Origin: Salisapilia sapeloensis
Taxonomy: Eukaryota; Oomycota; Peronosporomycetes; Peronosporales; Salisapiliaceae
NCBI GenBank assembly: GCA_023334545.1
Contig: JAADVB010000068.1
Span: forward strand, 1-64,000
Length of the DNA: 64,000 bases
Direction: 5' to 3'
Under the pieces are notes generated by a model. It did not search any database and was not told the origin of the DNA. It saw only the letters and a list, made by a program, of their open reading frames with translations. The translations under genes and the position numbers were made by a program. Every line of letters starts with the position of its first letter. Position 1 is the stretch's first letter. Below, piece after piece: positions 10,177 through 18,922 of the stretch.

Positions 10177-12160
10177 ATGAATTCAGACGGTGTTCGTCGC
10201 TACCGAGACATTAACAAGGTATTCCTGTCCAAAAATACTCTACAAAACCTTGATTAACGATATTTAAAACACCAACAGATCAGTACGGTGGCGAGGTATG
10301 TCCATGTCTTTTCTCCCCTGTACTATATCCAGACGCTCAAGCTCTTCTAGACGCACCAATCTTCATATTCGAAGTGATATTCGACGTGACGCCGATGGAT
10401 TCGAAGATATAGATGACTTTTGGGCAGAAGATGATGCTTCCTTCGAGCAAGATGATGATCGTACAGCTTTTATACATCCATAACCCCCCTTTGAGACTAA
10501 ATTATACCGTATACAGTCATGTCGACATCGGATCGAGAGCCGTCCATGGGAAGCAGCCACCCCAATCGCTATTCTTCCATCAGTGCACGCTCTAGTCTCG
10601 CGCCATCCACCGGTGGCGGCACGGATGATGACAATGGTCCCGATTTCGACGATGACGACGCGCCGGATGTAGGTGGAGACATGGACATCGACTCGGACAG
10701 CAACACGAACGCTGAGTCCGGTCGTCGATCCTCCGTTCGTCCGTCCGTCACGAAACGCGTGTCGATCCAGTCGCCAAAGAAGAGCTTTCATCTCTCAGAC
10801 GACGAGAACGAGTCGCCTCGTAACTCGATGATCGCACCAAGTCGACCTTCCTCCTCTCGTCCGAGCGACACGAGAAGCATGTCGTACGGCAGCGATGACG
10901 TACCCACTGCTCCCAGTCCCTTCCCAGACGACGATCCACTCTCCCCCGTCTCCAACGGTACATCCCTCACGATCCACATCCTCTACATCCCTCACACCTG
11001 TCGTAGCAAGTGACCATGAGCTCGCATCCATCGATTCTTTCTCTGCCGACGGCGATTCCATCGACTTTACCGGCGAACAGGAGAAACCGAAGTCCAAGCC
11101 CAAGGCCCGTACCACCAAAGCCAAAGCCTCTAAACCCTTTAAACCTTCAAAACCAGCACCAAAACCAGCACCAAAGGCAGCTCCAAAAGCCAAGAAGCCT
11201 CGATTCATCAAAACTTCTCCTATCAAACGCAAAAAAGCTGCTGCTTCTACTTCTGCTCCAGACGAACTGACGGATCAGGACAAGTCATTCCAAGCAAGTA
11301 GCGATGAAGAATCTCATTTGAACGACTCGATCGTTAGTGATAAAGATCCGAACGCGACGGAAGGTGCGGCAGACCTTTCGCATGCATATGAAGTCTTGCA
11401 AGATGGAGATGGAGATGAGAATAGTGGTCTTCGACGCTCAAAACGACGACGCTTCAAGCCTTTAGAATGGTACAAGGGTGAGCACTATGTCTTTGAACGT
11501 CGACACTCTGGTGTCGGTCTTATCGTACCGACTGTCGCTGGCATCGAACGGCTCGGCGCGAAGCTCGATGACGATTCGGAGGTCAAGCGACAGAATCAAC
11601 GTAAAGTTCGGACGCGTCGACAACGTCAACAGAGTAATGCCAAGCCGCTACCGAAGACGGAACTACCATCCGGCGTCGACTTTGAGGAAGGCAACTGGGC
11701 GTTCGACCTGTACGACTCGAACTCGAAGTCGCGCAACAAGATCCACGTCATCTGCCGTGCTAGTGCCATCACCCAGCGTGAACTACCTGTTCCGGAAGGC
11801 TCAGAAGATGCTCCGAGTTACGCTGGCAAGAGCTTTAGCCATCTGACAGCCCAGCCGTACGGTCGATGGATCTGTGGCCAATTGACGCTGCCACCAAGCG
11901 GCATCAAGCACGCCGAGAGCGTCGGTGATGCGGTGCAAGTCTTCTTCGTAACGGCGTGCCAGCCTAATTCCATCGAAGTAGCTTTCGCACCGGCGGAGAA
12001 TGACGAGACGAGTCTCGAAGGTGCGACACACTTCCTTCTTGGTCCAGGAGACGAGTTCTACGTCCCATCGAAGAACGCATACTATCTCAAGAACCATTCC
12101 AAGTCGACCGCTGCCGAGTTACGCTTTACGATTTTAAAACCAGTTGAAGTAGAAGAGTAG
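10177..12160 (+). CDS. CENP-C: CENP-C / Mif2-like inner kinetochore protein
   Basis: Five exons fit: 10177-10218, 10279-10295, 10333-10460, 10517-10957 and 11007-12160 (593 residues). The N-terminus has a short conserved-looking block (RRTNLHIRSDI, then DADGFEDIDDFW). Acidic, Ser-rich linkers follow, then a Lys/Pro/Ala-rich stretch (near residues 240-275) resembling linker histone tails. The CENP-C motif appears at about 350 (RRSKRRRFKPLEWYKGE), with the Arg pair and aromatic residues that contact CENP-A nucleosomes in other species. The last 150 residues form a cupin-like domain (PSGIKHAE, LLGPGDEFYVP, YLKNHSKSTAAELRF), as in Mif2. The protein should link centromeric nucleosomes to the outer kinetochore. 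The 17-nt exon 2 and 37-nt intron 2 are unusually small and need transcript support. Confidence 0.87.
11095..11200 (+). repeat. Lys/Pro/Ala-coding degenerate repeat inside CENP-C
   Basis: Short repeated units of the type CCAAAACCAGCA / CCAAAGCC code for KP, PAPK and AKP steps. Imperfect copies of 6-12 nt follow each other for about 100 bp. The region is in frame and likely a basic DNA-contacting linker. Confidence 0.6.
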
Positions 12161-12227
12161 AGGAGCTCATATATGCTTCATGACAAGAGTTTTGCATTCG
12201 ATTTAAATTACGTTCTAGTTGAAAAAG

Positions 12228-12992
12228 TTATGGAAAAGCACCACGAAGTTGATAAAGTTGGTCGCGACTGAGATGCAAGTCGAGCATGGCGCCGTATGCA
12301 CACATTTGTTCGAATGAATCGTGCGTTAATTCCACTTGCTGAGCGACTTCATCACTCGTCGGTTGATCCACGAACTTGAGTGTCTTGGCGAGTGTATACG
12401 GAACGTGTGCTGCTGCTGCGTGACAGGCATTCCGCTCTGCGACAGAATCGCCCACCGAGACAAAGTTAAAGGACGATTGGTGTGGCTGGTCGAAGCACTT
12501 GCGCGCGATGAGCTGCATGACAGCGTGCTTCCAACTACTCGCATCACCGCCTTGACCGTACGTCTGCTCGTACCACGATCGTGCCGAGACGATGTGGACG
12601 TCTGGTAGAGATAAGACGTTCTGGACGGCAGGTAGGTAGAGTGAGCACGAGAGCTCGACCCACCCACCTTCTGCGGCCGTCACGACAAAGACTGGGCCAT
12701 ACGAGACTGCCTTTAATAAGAGTTTAACGACAGTATGAGCTAGCTTTGTGAGTGCCTGTTGTTGCAATGCCGAGAAAGATACGTGTTGACCTCGATAGTG
12801 AGGTAATAGATCTTGAGCTTGGAGCCACGAGCTCGGGCAGAGCGTGTCGTCCCAATCAAACACCGCGACCGTGCGTTCGCCAACGTGGTCCAAGCTAGCA
12901 CTGGCTCCATCCGATACTGGCGAAGCAGGCGCTGCCTGTCGAGCAGGATGGAAGACCGAGGTGGGTGGAGCAACCGCTGGTGCGAAGGACAT
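12228..12992 (-). CDS. HAD-superfamily hydrolase-like protein
   Basis: A single exon encodes 254 residues from the ATG ending at 12992. The frame stays open 75 nt further upstream to another ATG, but MSFAPAVAPP looks a better start. HAD motif I is FDWDDTLCPS (DxDxT), with both catalytic aspartates. A motif II serine/threonine appears in VFVVTAAEGG. Lys in SSWKHAVMQ is a candidate motif III residue. Motif IV is VSVGDSVAERNAC. With all four motifs the protein is probably an active phosphohydrolase, perhaps a protein phosphatase; the substrate is unknown. The N-terminal 45 residues are Pro/Ala/Ser-rich and probably disordered. The gene converges on CENP-C with 67 bp between stops. Confidence 0.75.
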   Translation of the reverse strand: MSFAPAVAPPTSVFHPARQAAPASPVSDGASASLDHVGERTVAVFDWDDTLCPSSWLQAQDLLPHYRGQHVSFSALQQQALTKLAHTVVKLLLKAVSYGPVFVVTAAEGGWVELSCSLYLPAVQNVLSLPDVHIVSARSWYEQTYGQGGDASSWKHAVMQLIARKCFDQPHQSSFNFVSVGDSVAERNACHAAAAHVPYTLAKTLKFVDQPTSDEVAQQVELTHDSFEQMCAYGAMLDLHLSRDQLYQLRGAFP

Positions 12993-13634
12993 GGTAGATC
13001 TGCTTTTCACGGCGCAAGACGAGGAATGAGCTACCGTCCGGTGGGAGCGACATTTGTAAATCCTCAAAGGATTTTCGGCTGGCGTGCGACGTTACGGTCA
13101 TTAGTGCCGCGGATCGGACCAGGAAGCGGGGGATGGAGGCATATGAGGCTGAAAGGTCGACTGGCGAACGACATATTAGGTGGCCAGAAATCAGAATAGG
13201 ACGTTATGCGCGGTATTCTTCGATCTCGAAAAGGCTAACCGAAGGGATCGATAGCACTCTTGATCGAACGTGAGAAACCTCCAGCCGTGTCACAGAGCCG
13301 CTTCGTGACGTCAGACAAGACGATAGATGGAGACATTGACTTGAACATCTTCGTACGCTAGGGCATGCTCCTATTTTCTACTCTCGGATAGCAGGCTTCC
13401 ATTGAAACATGAAGGGGAATACAAAAATTGACGCGTCTGGTCTCCTAGCTAGCTCCAATATCGTACAAGTATCTCATCCAACCCAAATTTCCATATCACG
13501 TTCTGAATATGACAATAACCTACTCTACCTCGTTCTTATTGACACCTATCTGACTTGTTTACATCTTTGCTACGTGTAGCGTCCATTAATCTCCATCAGG
13601 ACGTACGGGATTGACTAGACCAGTGTATCCGTAT
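12993..13634. other. Intergenic region, no gene seen
   Basis: About 640 bp between two minus-strand genes. It must hold the promoter of the HAD gene near 12993-13200 and the 3' end of the LRR gene. No frame over 70 codons here looks coding apart from antisense shadows. Confidence 0.5.
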
Positions 13635-15704
13635 TTAAAAGTCAGCTGTGAGTCGCGAGTTGTGGGTTAAGCGGTCAATGCCACTTCGACTTAGCTTGCT
13701 GCAGAACCACAGATTCACACTGCGTAATCGAGGCAATGCTTGCAACTTTTCCAGACCAGAATCCGTAATCTCGAGTTCTGCCAGATTTAACGTCGTTAGA
13801 GTGGTCACTCGCGATAGGATGTCCAATCCTGCGTCCGTAATCAGCGGCAGGTTGCCAATGTCCAAACTTTCCAAACTCGTCATCGACAAGCAAGCTTCAA
13901 GACCAGTATCAGAGACTTCCGACAGACTCGAGATATCTAGTACCCGCAGCCTCGTTAATGATCGAAGGGCTTGGATGCCAGTATCTGTCACCTTCGTGCA
14001 ATTCCATAAAATCAACGTTTCCAAATGACGAAACGCTGAGATAACTTGAGCACTAGCGTCTGTCAGCAACCGCAAGTTCGACAAATTTAACGTCTTTAGT
14101 TGCGTCAAGTTGGACAAGTACTTGATACCTTCGTCATCAATATAGCTAAGACGCATGAGGTTGAGATTAATTAGGTTGACGAGACGGCCAATCCCTTTGA
14201 GAGCAGCATTTGATAGCTGCCGGTTGTTGGATAAGTCCAAGATACGGAGGGAGCTGATCGCACCGAGGGCAGCCACTCCTTCGTCTTCAATACCGACACA
14301 GCCACCTAGGTAGATAGATTTGAGGTTCTGCAGCGATGCCAAAGACTGAAGTCCATCACATGTAATACGGTAGCAACTCACGAGATCCAAGTTCATGAGA
14401 TATGGCATCTTGCTACAGGCTTTTAATGCTCGGTCATCCACTTTTGCACATTTCATCGCGTTAATAAAACGAAGTTTTTCCAGTCCTTGCATGTTATCGG
14501 CAAACGTAATCGAAGTGATCTCTGAACAATACCATAAATTGCACGACATGAGTAGCGGGAAATGCTTTAAGACTGCTGTACCTCGATCTGTGATGTTGTA
14601 GCAACCAGCAATGTCAAACAGTGTAAGCTTCGTCAGAGGTGCCAAAGCGAGCAATCCATCGTCCGTCAATTCGCCAATGTTCGCGATTTCCAAACTAATG
14701 AGATTAATCAATCCCGCTAAACACGCAATGGACCGAGATGTGAGCTGCGTACAGTTGGACAGATTCAAATGCGTCAAGGTTGTGAGTGAAGGAAGCGTAG
14801 CTTCAATGCCCTCGTCTGTTAAGCCTCCTTGATTGCAGTACCACAAATTGAGATGCTTGAGATGCTTTAAAGCCGATAGACATCGGATTCCAGTATCAGT
14901 GATACGGCGGCAGCCTCTCAAGTTGAGCAACGTCAAGTTACACAAGTTAGTAGCAATCACTTGCATGCTTTCATCACTAATCTCGGTACAATAACCAAGA
15001 CTTAGAGACGTGAGCTTCATGCATTGTCTCGCTACGAGCTGGATGCTAGAGTCCGTGATCTGATGAACACCTTTTAATGTTAGTACTTCGATCTGTGGCA
15101 TCGAAGACAGCCTTGTAATAGCCTTGTCTGTAAGCTCAAGACAACCTGTTAAGTCGATGGCCCGCAAGTAGGGGGTCAAAGTCGGTAAGGGCATGATCGA
15201 ATCATCGGTTATAGCGTGGCGAACAGGAAGGAAGTTGAGGGTGGTAATGACGCGACCTATTTCAAGTCGCAGTACCTTGTTCGATTGAAGCAGATTGAAA
15301 AGCTCATCGACATAAAAGTACGATGCGAGTACGTGAAGGACAGGAGGTGGCAGTAGCAGTCGGTTAGCAGCAGCTTCGATCGAGCTTACTCGTCTACGAC
15401 GAATAGCGACTACTTCATCATCTTCTTGTTCAAGCTCCTGCGAAAGTTTCAAATCGGCTATTTCTTGGTAATCTATCGACCTTCGTCGTATTTGCGGAGA
15501 TCTAGTTGCTTGCTGTTGGACAGTATTACGCCAATGGAGAAAGATATGCTTCTGTCGAACGTAATTGAGTCGATCGTCTTCGCAGGCACAGGTACTATCA
15601 TCGACAACTTCTCCCTCGTCTTGGCACAGGCACCCGACTGACAGGTAGGCTAGATCTTCATCCGAGTATTGCATTCTTGGCAGTGTATCTGTTGGAGTAG
15701 ACAT
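13635..15704 (-). CDS. F-box-like leucine-rich repeat protein (AMN1/FBXL type)
   Basis: A single exon of 689 residues, starting at MSTPTDTLPRM; a frame extension to 15719 would need a non-ATG start. The first 100 residues are acidic and Arg-rich. An F-box-like helix block follows (LLLPPPVLHVLASYFYVDEL, about residues 120-160). Then come roughly 20 cysteine-containing LRRs, recognisable as LDLTGC, LNLRGCRRITDTGI and LNLWYCNQGGLTDEGI, to the C-terminus. This layout matches FBXL/AMN1 substrate receptors of SCF ubiquitin ligases, where the F-box binds Skp1 and the LRR curve binds the target. The F-box is weak, so a scaffold role outside SCF is possible. No membrane segment or signal peptide is seen. 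Confidence 0.82.
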   Translation of the reverse strand: MSTPTDTLPRMQYSDEDLAYLSVGCLCQDEGEVVDDSTCACEDDRLNYVRQKHIFLHWRNTVQQQATRSPQIRRRSIDYQEIADLKLSQELEQEDDEVVAIRRRRVSSIEAAANRLLLPPPVLHVLASYFYVDELFNLLQSNKVLRLEIGRVITTLNFLPVRHAITDDSIMPLPTLTPYLRAIDLTGCLELTDKAITRLSSMPQIEVLTLKGVHQITDSSIQLVARQCMKLTSLSLGYCTEISDESMQVIATNLCNLTLLNLRGCRRITDTGIRCLSALKHLKHLNLWYCNQGGLTDEGIEATLPSLTTLTHLNLSNCTQLTSRSIACLAGLINLISLEIANIGELTDDGLLALAPLTKLTLFDIAGCYNITDRGTAVLKHFPLLMSCNLWYCSEITSITFADNMQGLEKLRFINAMKCAKVDDRALKACSKMPYLMNLDLVSCYRITCDGLQSLASLQNLKSIYLGGCVGIEDEGVAALGAISSLRILDLSNNRQLSNAALKGIGRLVNLINLNLMRLSYIDDEGIKYLSNLTQLKTLNLSNLRLLTDASAQVISAFRHLETLILWNCTKVTDTGIQALRSLTRLRVLDISSLSEVSDTGLEACLSMTSLESLDIGNLPLITDAGLDILSRVTTLTTLNLAELEITDSGLEKLQALPRLRSVNLWFCSKLSRSGIDRLTHNSRLTADF

Positions 15705-16188
15705 GATCTGAAGGATCAAAGAGTGAACAAATGTACTTTGCTCCTCACTAACACCTTCCTGGTTTTCCTTATCTGCATGCTATACCGACACACCATCCTT
15801 CGTCTTCAGTTGAGATCCTGATCTACTCAGCATTCTTATCTACTTTCATTCGCATGGTCTTCAACGTGTAATTAGAACACGATGCTCATATACAGTGAGC
15901 TACTTTGTTGCTCAAATGTGCTGTAAGAGGCCATTCTACTCCAACCTAGCTTGGAACTTCCAAAAATACCCAAGCACACATGATAAATCTATTAAAATAT
16001 TTAATTTCTATTTTAATTTGATACTTTTATAAATTGAGTCTCCGTTGTCATCGCGATAGGTGGAAAGCTGGGCATCATCATCTACAAAAAGATATGTAAC
16101 TTTCCTTATTCATCCTAAAAAGTCGCATCTGACCTTTAGATATACTGTGTGACACGGACGAAGGTTTCCCACCTCATCCCAAACGGTT

Positions 16189-16380
16189 ATGTTGGTAGCT
16201 TCAGTCGCGCCCCTTCCGACATGGACAATCGCCACTTATAACGCATATTCAGATGTACCTCAAAGGATGGAAATTTCGACTCTAATCCTTCTATGGGTTG
16301 CATCCTTCATACTCTCAGTTCGTAGCGTCTTCGATTTGGAGGCGTTACGAAGATTAGAGCAACGGAGTGATAACAACTAA
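16189..16380 (+). CDS. Possible small membrane protein (weak)
   Basis: A 63-codon frame starting with ATG has one hydrophobic stretch (ISTLILLWVASFILSV, residues about 29-44) followed by a charged tail. This could be a small single-pass protein, or chance. No family is recognised and no splice extension was found. Confidence 0.2.
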   Translation: MLVASVAPLPTWTIATYNAYSDVPQRMEISTLILLWVASFILSVRSVFDLEALRRLEQRSDNN

Positions 16381-16393
16381 GAACTAATTTGAA

Positions 16394-16492
16394 ATGAATT
16401 TTGCCTACGTTTGTCTCACTTTTGCTAGTTCAGCCACTAGTTTTCTGTACGATGACGTCGTCAACGTCCCAGGTATCACAGAGAGTACGTAG
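16394..16492 (+). CDS. Possible short secreted peptide (weak)
   Basis: A 32-codon frame starts MNFAYVCLTFASSATSF, which resembles a short signal peptide, then a brief acidic end. A GT at the proline codon could be a donor to an exon I did not find. Without expression data this is speculative. Confidence 0.12.
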   Translation: MNFAYVCLTFASSATSFLYDDVVNVPGITEST

Positions 16493-17230
16493 ATCGCTTG
16501 AGATTCAGCGATAGAACTTAGTTTTGCTTGATCTTACCGTGTAATCGATGGAAAGAAGTTCTCTAGATGAGAATAGGCACAATGACAAAAGGCCCCGAAC
16601 AATAATAGAAGAGCTTTATCATTTGTTCGAACTTGGAATGTACTAGAAATGAACACTGGAGGGATTTTGGTCTTGTTTTCATCTTTCTGTTTTCATTTTC
16701 ATCTGTTTCGCTAGAAGAGATCCTACCGCTCTCACTTCCGAAGCTCAACCTTTCCAACTAGCGTACTTCCTGCGTCTTTCGTCTGAATGGAAACTTCTTG
16801 CTGGTATGTGGGTTCGATATAGTTTCATGATCTTCTGCTTTTACAAAGTGTTCAAGCACGAGCCTAGCTTTCAATTTACGTCGAACTCATAGTGTCAAAG
16901 GAGCAAGCGTCGGCAATGAACTGCTCATCTGTCCAATAATGAAGAAGTAATTAGCTTTATTTGAATATGAAAGCTGTAATCGTTCACGCGAAGTTTAGTT
17001 TGGAGCATTTTGAGAAGACCAAATGTTCGATTTGTTCATGTCCTTGGGTGTCGTGACCGCCATGATCGCAGTAGCAGTTCTTCTTCGTGGTATTTAGACA
17101 AGACACTAAGTAACTATCCTGTAGATAAACTTCCATAACACGTTTCATCTAGAACTTTATTTACAATCAACCTCTCCATCGTTACTAGAAAACCAACCTT
17201 CATCTGCATCTCAGTAGAGGTTTCCTCTCA

Positions 17231-17740
17231 CTAGTAGAACTTTATGCGGGCTTCAAAGAACTCAGCTAAGTAGTCCTGCAGATCTTCCGGACGGTCTTTC
17301 ACTGCTGCCGTCGTACAATGCGCTAGTAAATGCCGTAGCTTCCGATCATAGTACTGATGCCGTTTGATAGCCTGCGTACCACACAGCTCATTAAAAAAAC
17401 GATCAAACTTCATCCATCTGGCTATCCACTTACCACATAGTTGAATTTCTTCAAGTCCAATGTACCTCGCAGGTATTGCGCCAAAAACTCTGCTGTCTGA
17501 TCTGGTTGGTACAGTAGCACCTCTTCAATCGCTTTGCTCAAAATCGGATCCAAGTACTTTGTCAAGTACTCATAGTGATCCTGCAGTGATGCCAACAATG
17601 CAGGGTCTTGCAGCTCATATCGCGTTCGCTCTACAAGACAGAGACTTAAACTACTAGCACACATCCTAGAGACTTCCAAACGTACGTTCACGTAGCTGAG
17701 CATTGGCAGTGATGCCTTTGTTCGAGATCTTGTTTTCCAT
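17231..17740 (-). CDS. Small protein with two Dpy-30-like motifs
   Basis: Three exons fit on the minus strand: 17686-17740, 17434-17630 and 17231-17371 (130 residues; introns 55 and 62 nt, both in phase with the joined frame). The middle part has a helix pair ending in LLYQPDQTAEFLAQYLRG. The C-terminus repeats the pattern (KDRPEDLQDYLAEFFEARI). Both resemble the Dpy-30/RIIa docking motif (xPxDPxxFLAxYL), which forms a four-helix dimer that binds amphipathic anchors. Such small proteins occur in axonemal radial spokes and in histone methyltransferase complexes. A ciliary role is plausible because of the CEP162-like neighbour, but that is inference. Confidence 0.62.
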
Positions 17741-17847
17741 CCGACTGAGAAACCACAACTGACGGACGATTGAAGCAGATGAAAGAATAGGAAACGAGGA
17801 GGTGTGAGAACTATTTTTAGAGCCAATTGAATGGTGTATCAGACGTT

Positions 17848-18876
17848 TTACTTGTCTTGGCCCCACGGATTAGAAGACTCGGCAGTCGGCTTGTCTTCCG
17901 CCTTCTCAGCCGATTTCGGTGCCTGCTTCCCATCTTTGCCCCATGCAGATCGGTTGCTATTCCCACGTTCACGATGATGCTTTCCACCAGTCGATTGTCC
18001 TCTCTCGCGTCCGTCTTCATGACGAGAGCCTCGATTGTTCCGATCTCCACGCCACACTGTCGTGTTCCGGAAACTCGAATTGTCATTCAACGATGCATCA
18101 TGTCGCTTGTATTCGAGAGAAACAAAGTGAGGTAGGTTCAATACCTTTCGCATCGTATCACTAGTCCAATGTACATGAGAAGACAAGAGAGAAAAGCTTT
18201 AGGATGGACGTACCGAATGCGGTAGCAGGCTTCACTGTTGTCAGCATTGCGATTCCATAGAGAGATGATGTCCTCGTTGTATCGGACGGAGATGACGGCA
18301 CCACAAATCTCGTTGCCAACGTCAAACTGCTCGCCAATGATTGCTAGGACTAAGTCTTCCCAGAAGCGGGATGCCACTCCTTTGCGTAGACGAACCATCC
18401 ACTTGCCACCTTTCTTATTCGCTGGGTCCTACACATTCATATCTGGCATTTGAGATCGAATAGCTCGGTTCAGGACGTTAGAAAGAAGTCGTACCTCCCA
18501 CATCGGCTTGATGCCAGTCTTAAAGAGATGGTAATCCATCGAGTTTGGCAAGTCATTCGGTCGTACGAGGTGGTTGTAGACGCCCCAAAAGTCTTGTACC
18601 TAATGTAATGTATTGCCTGAGTAATTGCAGCGTATAGAATCATTCGTATGGACGTACAGTCTTGAATTGCCCGAGCTCCTTGATGCTCTTTTCATAACTC
18701 TCGACTTCATTCGCTTTATTTCCAGAATTGCGCTTTAAAAACCAAAAGCTGTACATGTTCTGGATAGGAGCTTCATCTAGAATCCATATATAACTGCATG
18801 AGTTTCATTTGAAGGTCTTAGTAGGCCTATTCGAAGCTCTACCGGCGTTCTCCTTCACCGCCGTTTGGTCCACCAT
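17848..18876 (-). CDS. EIF4E2: eIF4E family type 2 (4EHP) cap-binding protein
   Basis: Five exons fit: 18843-18876, 18658-18776, 18495-18599, 18214-18428 and 17848-18160 (261 residues; introns 53-66 nt). The core follows human 4EHP closely: QNMYSFWFLKR, FWGVYNHLVRPNDLP, GIKPMWED, GGKWMVRLRKG, FWEDLVLAIIGEQF and ICGAVISVRYNEDIISLWN. The conserved Trp and basic residues of the cap pocket are present. 4EHP binds the mRNA cap but not eIF4G and represses translation. The last 65 residues are an Arg/Gly/Asn-rich tail (NNRGSRHEDGRERGQ) absent from human 4EHP; it may bind RNA. The start codon is only 46 bp from the divergent CEP162-like start. Confidence 0.9.
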
Positions 18877-18922
18877 TTTCGACTTTTTTATTTCGATCCC
18901 TCCAAAATCACTTGGACAAAGT
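18877..18922. promoter_or_regulatory. 46-bp divergent start region of eIF4E2 and CEP162-like gene
   Basis: The two ATGs point away from each other with 46 bp between them. Both genes must be driven from here, or from start sites inside each other's first exon or intron. The segment includes an AT-rich run (TTTTTTATTTCGATCCC). No TATA box is evident. Confidence 0.55.

Larger units (their letters stand above)
15705..17230. other. Intergenic region with two weak short frames
   Basis: About 1.5 kb with no confident gene. AT-rich runs occur near 15990-16040. Two small plus-strand frames (16189-16380 and 16394-16492) are given as separate low-confidence entries. The rest shows no tRNA-like cloverleaf, transposon end or repeat that I can see. 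Confidence 0.5.
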
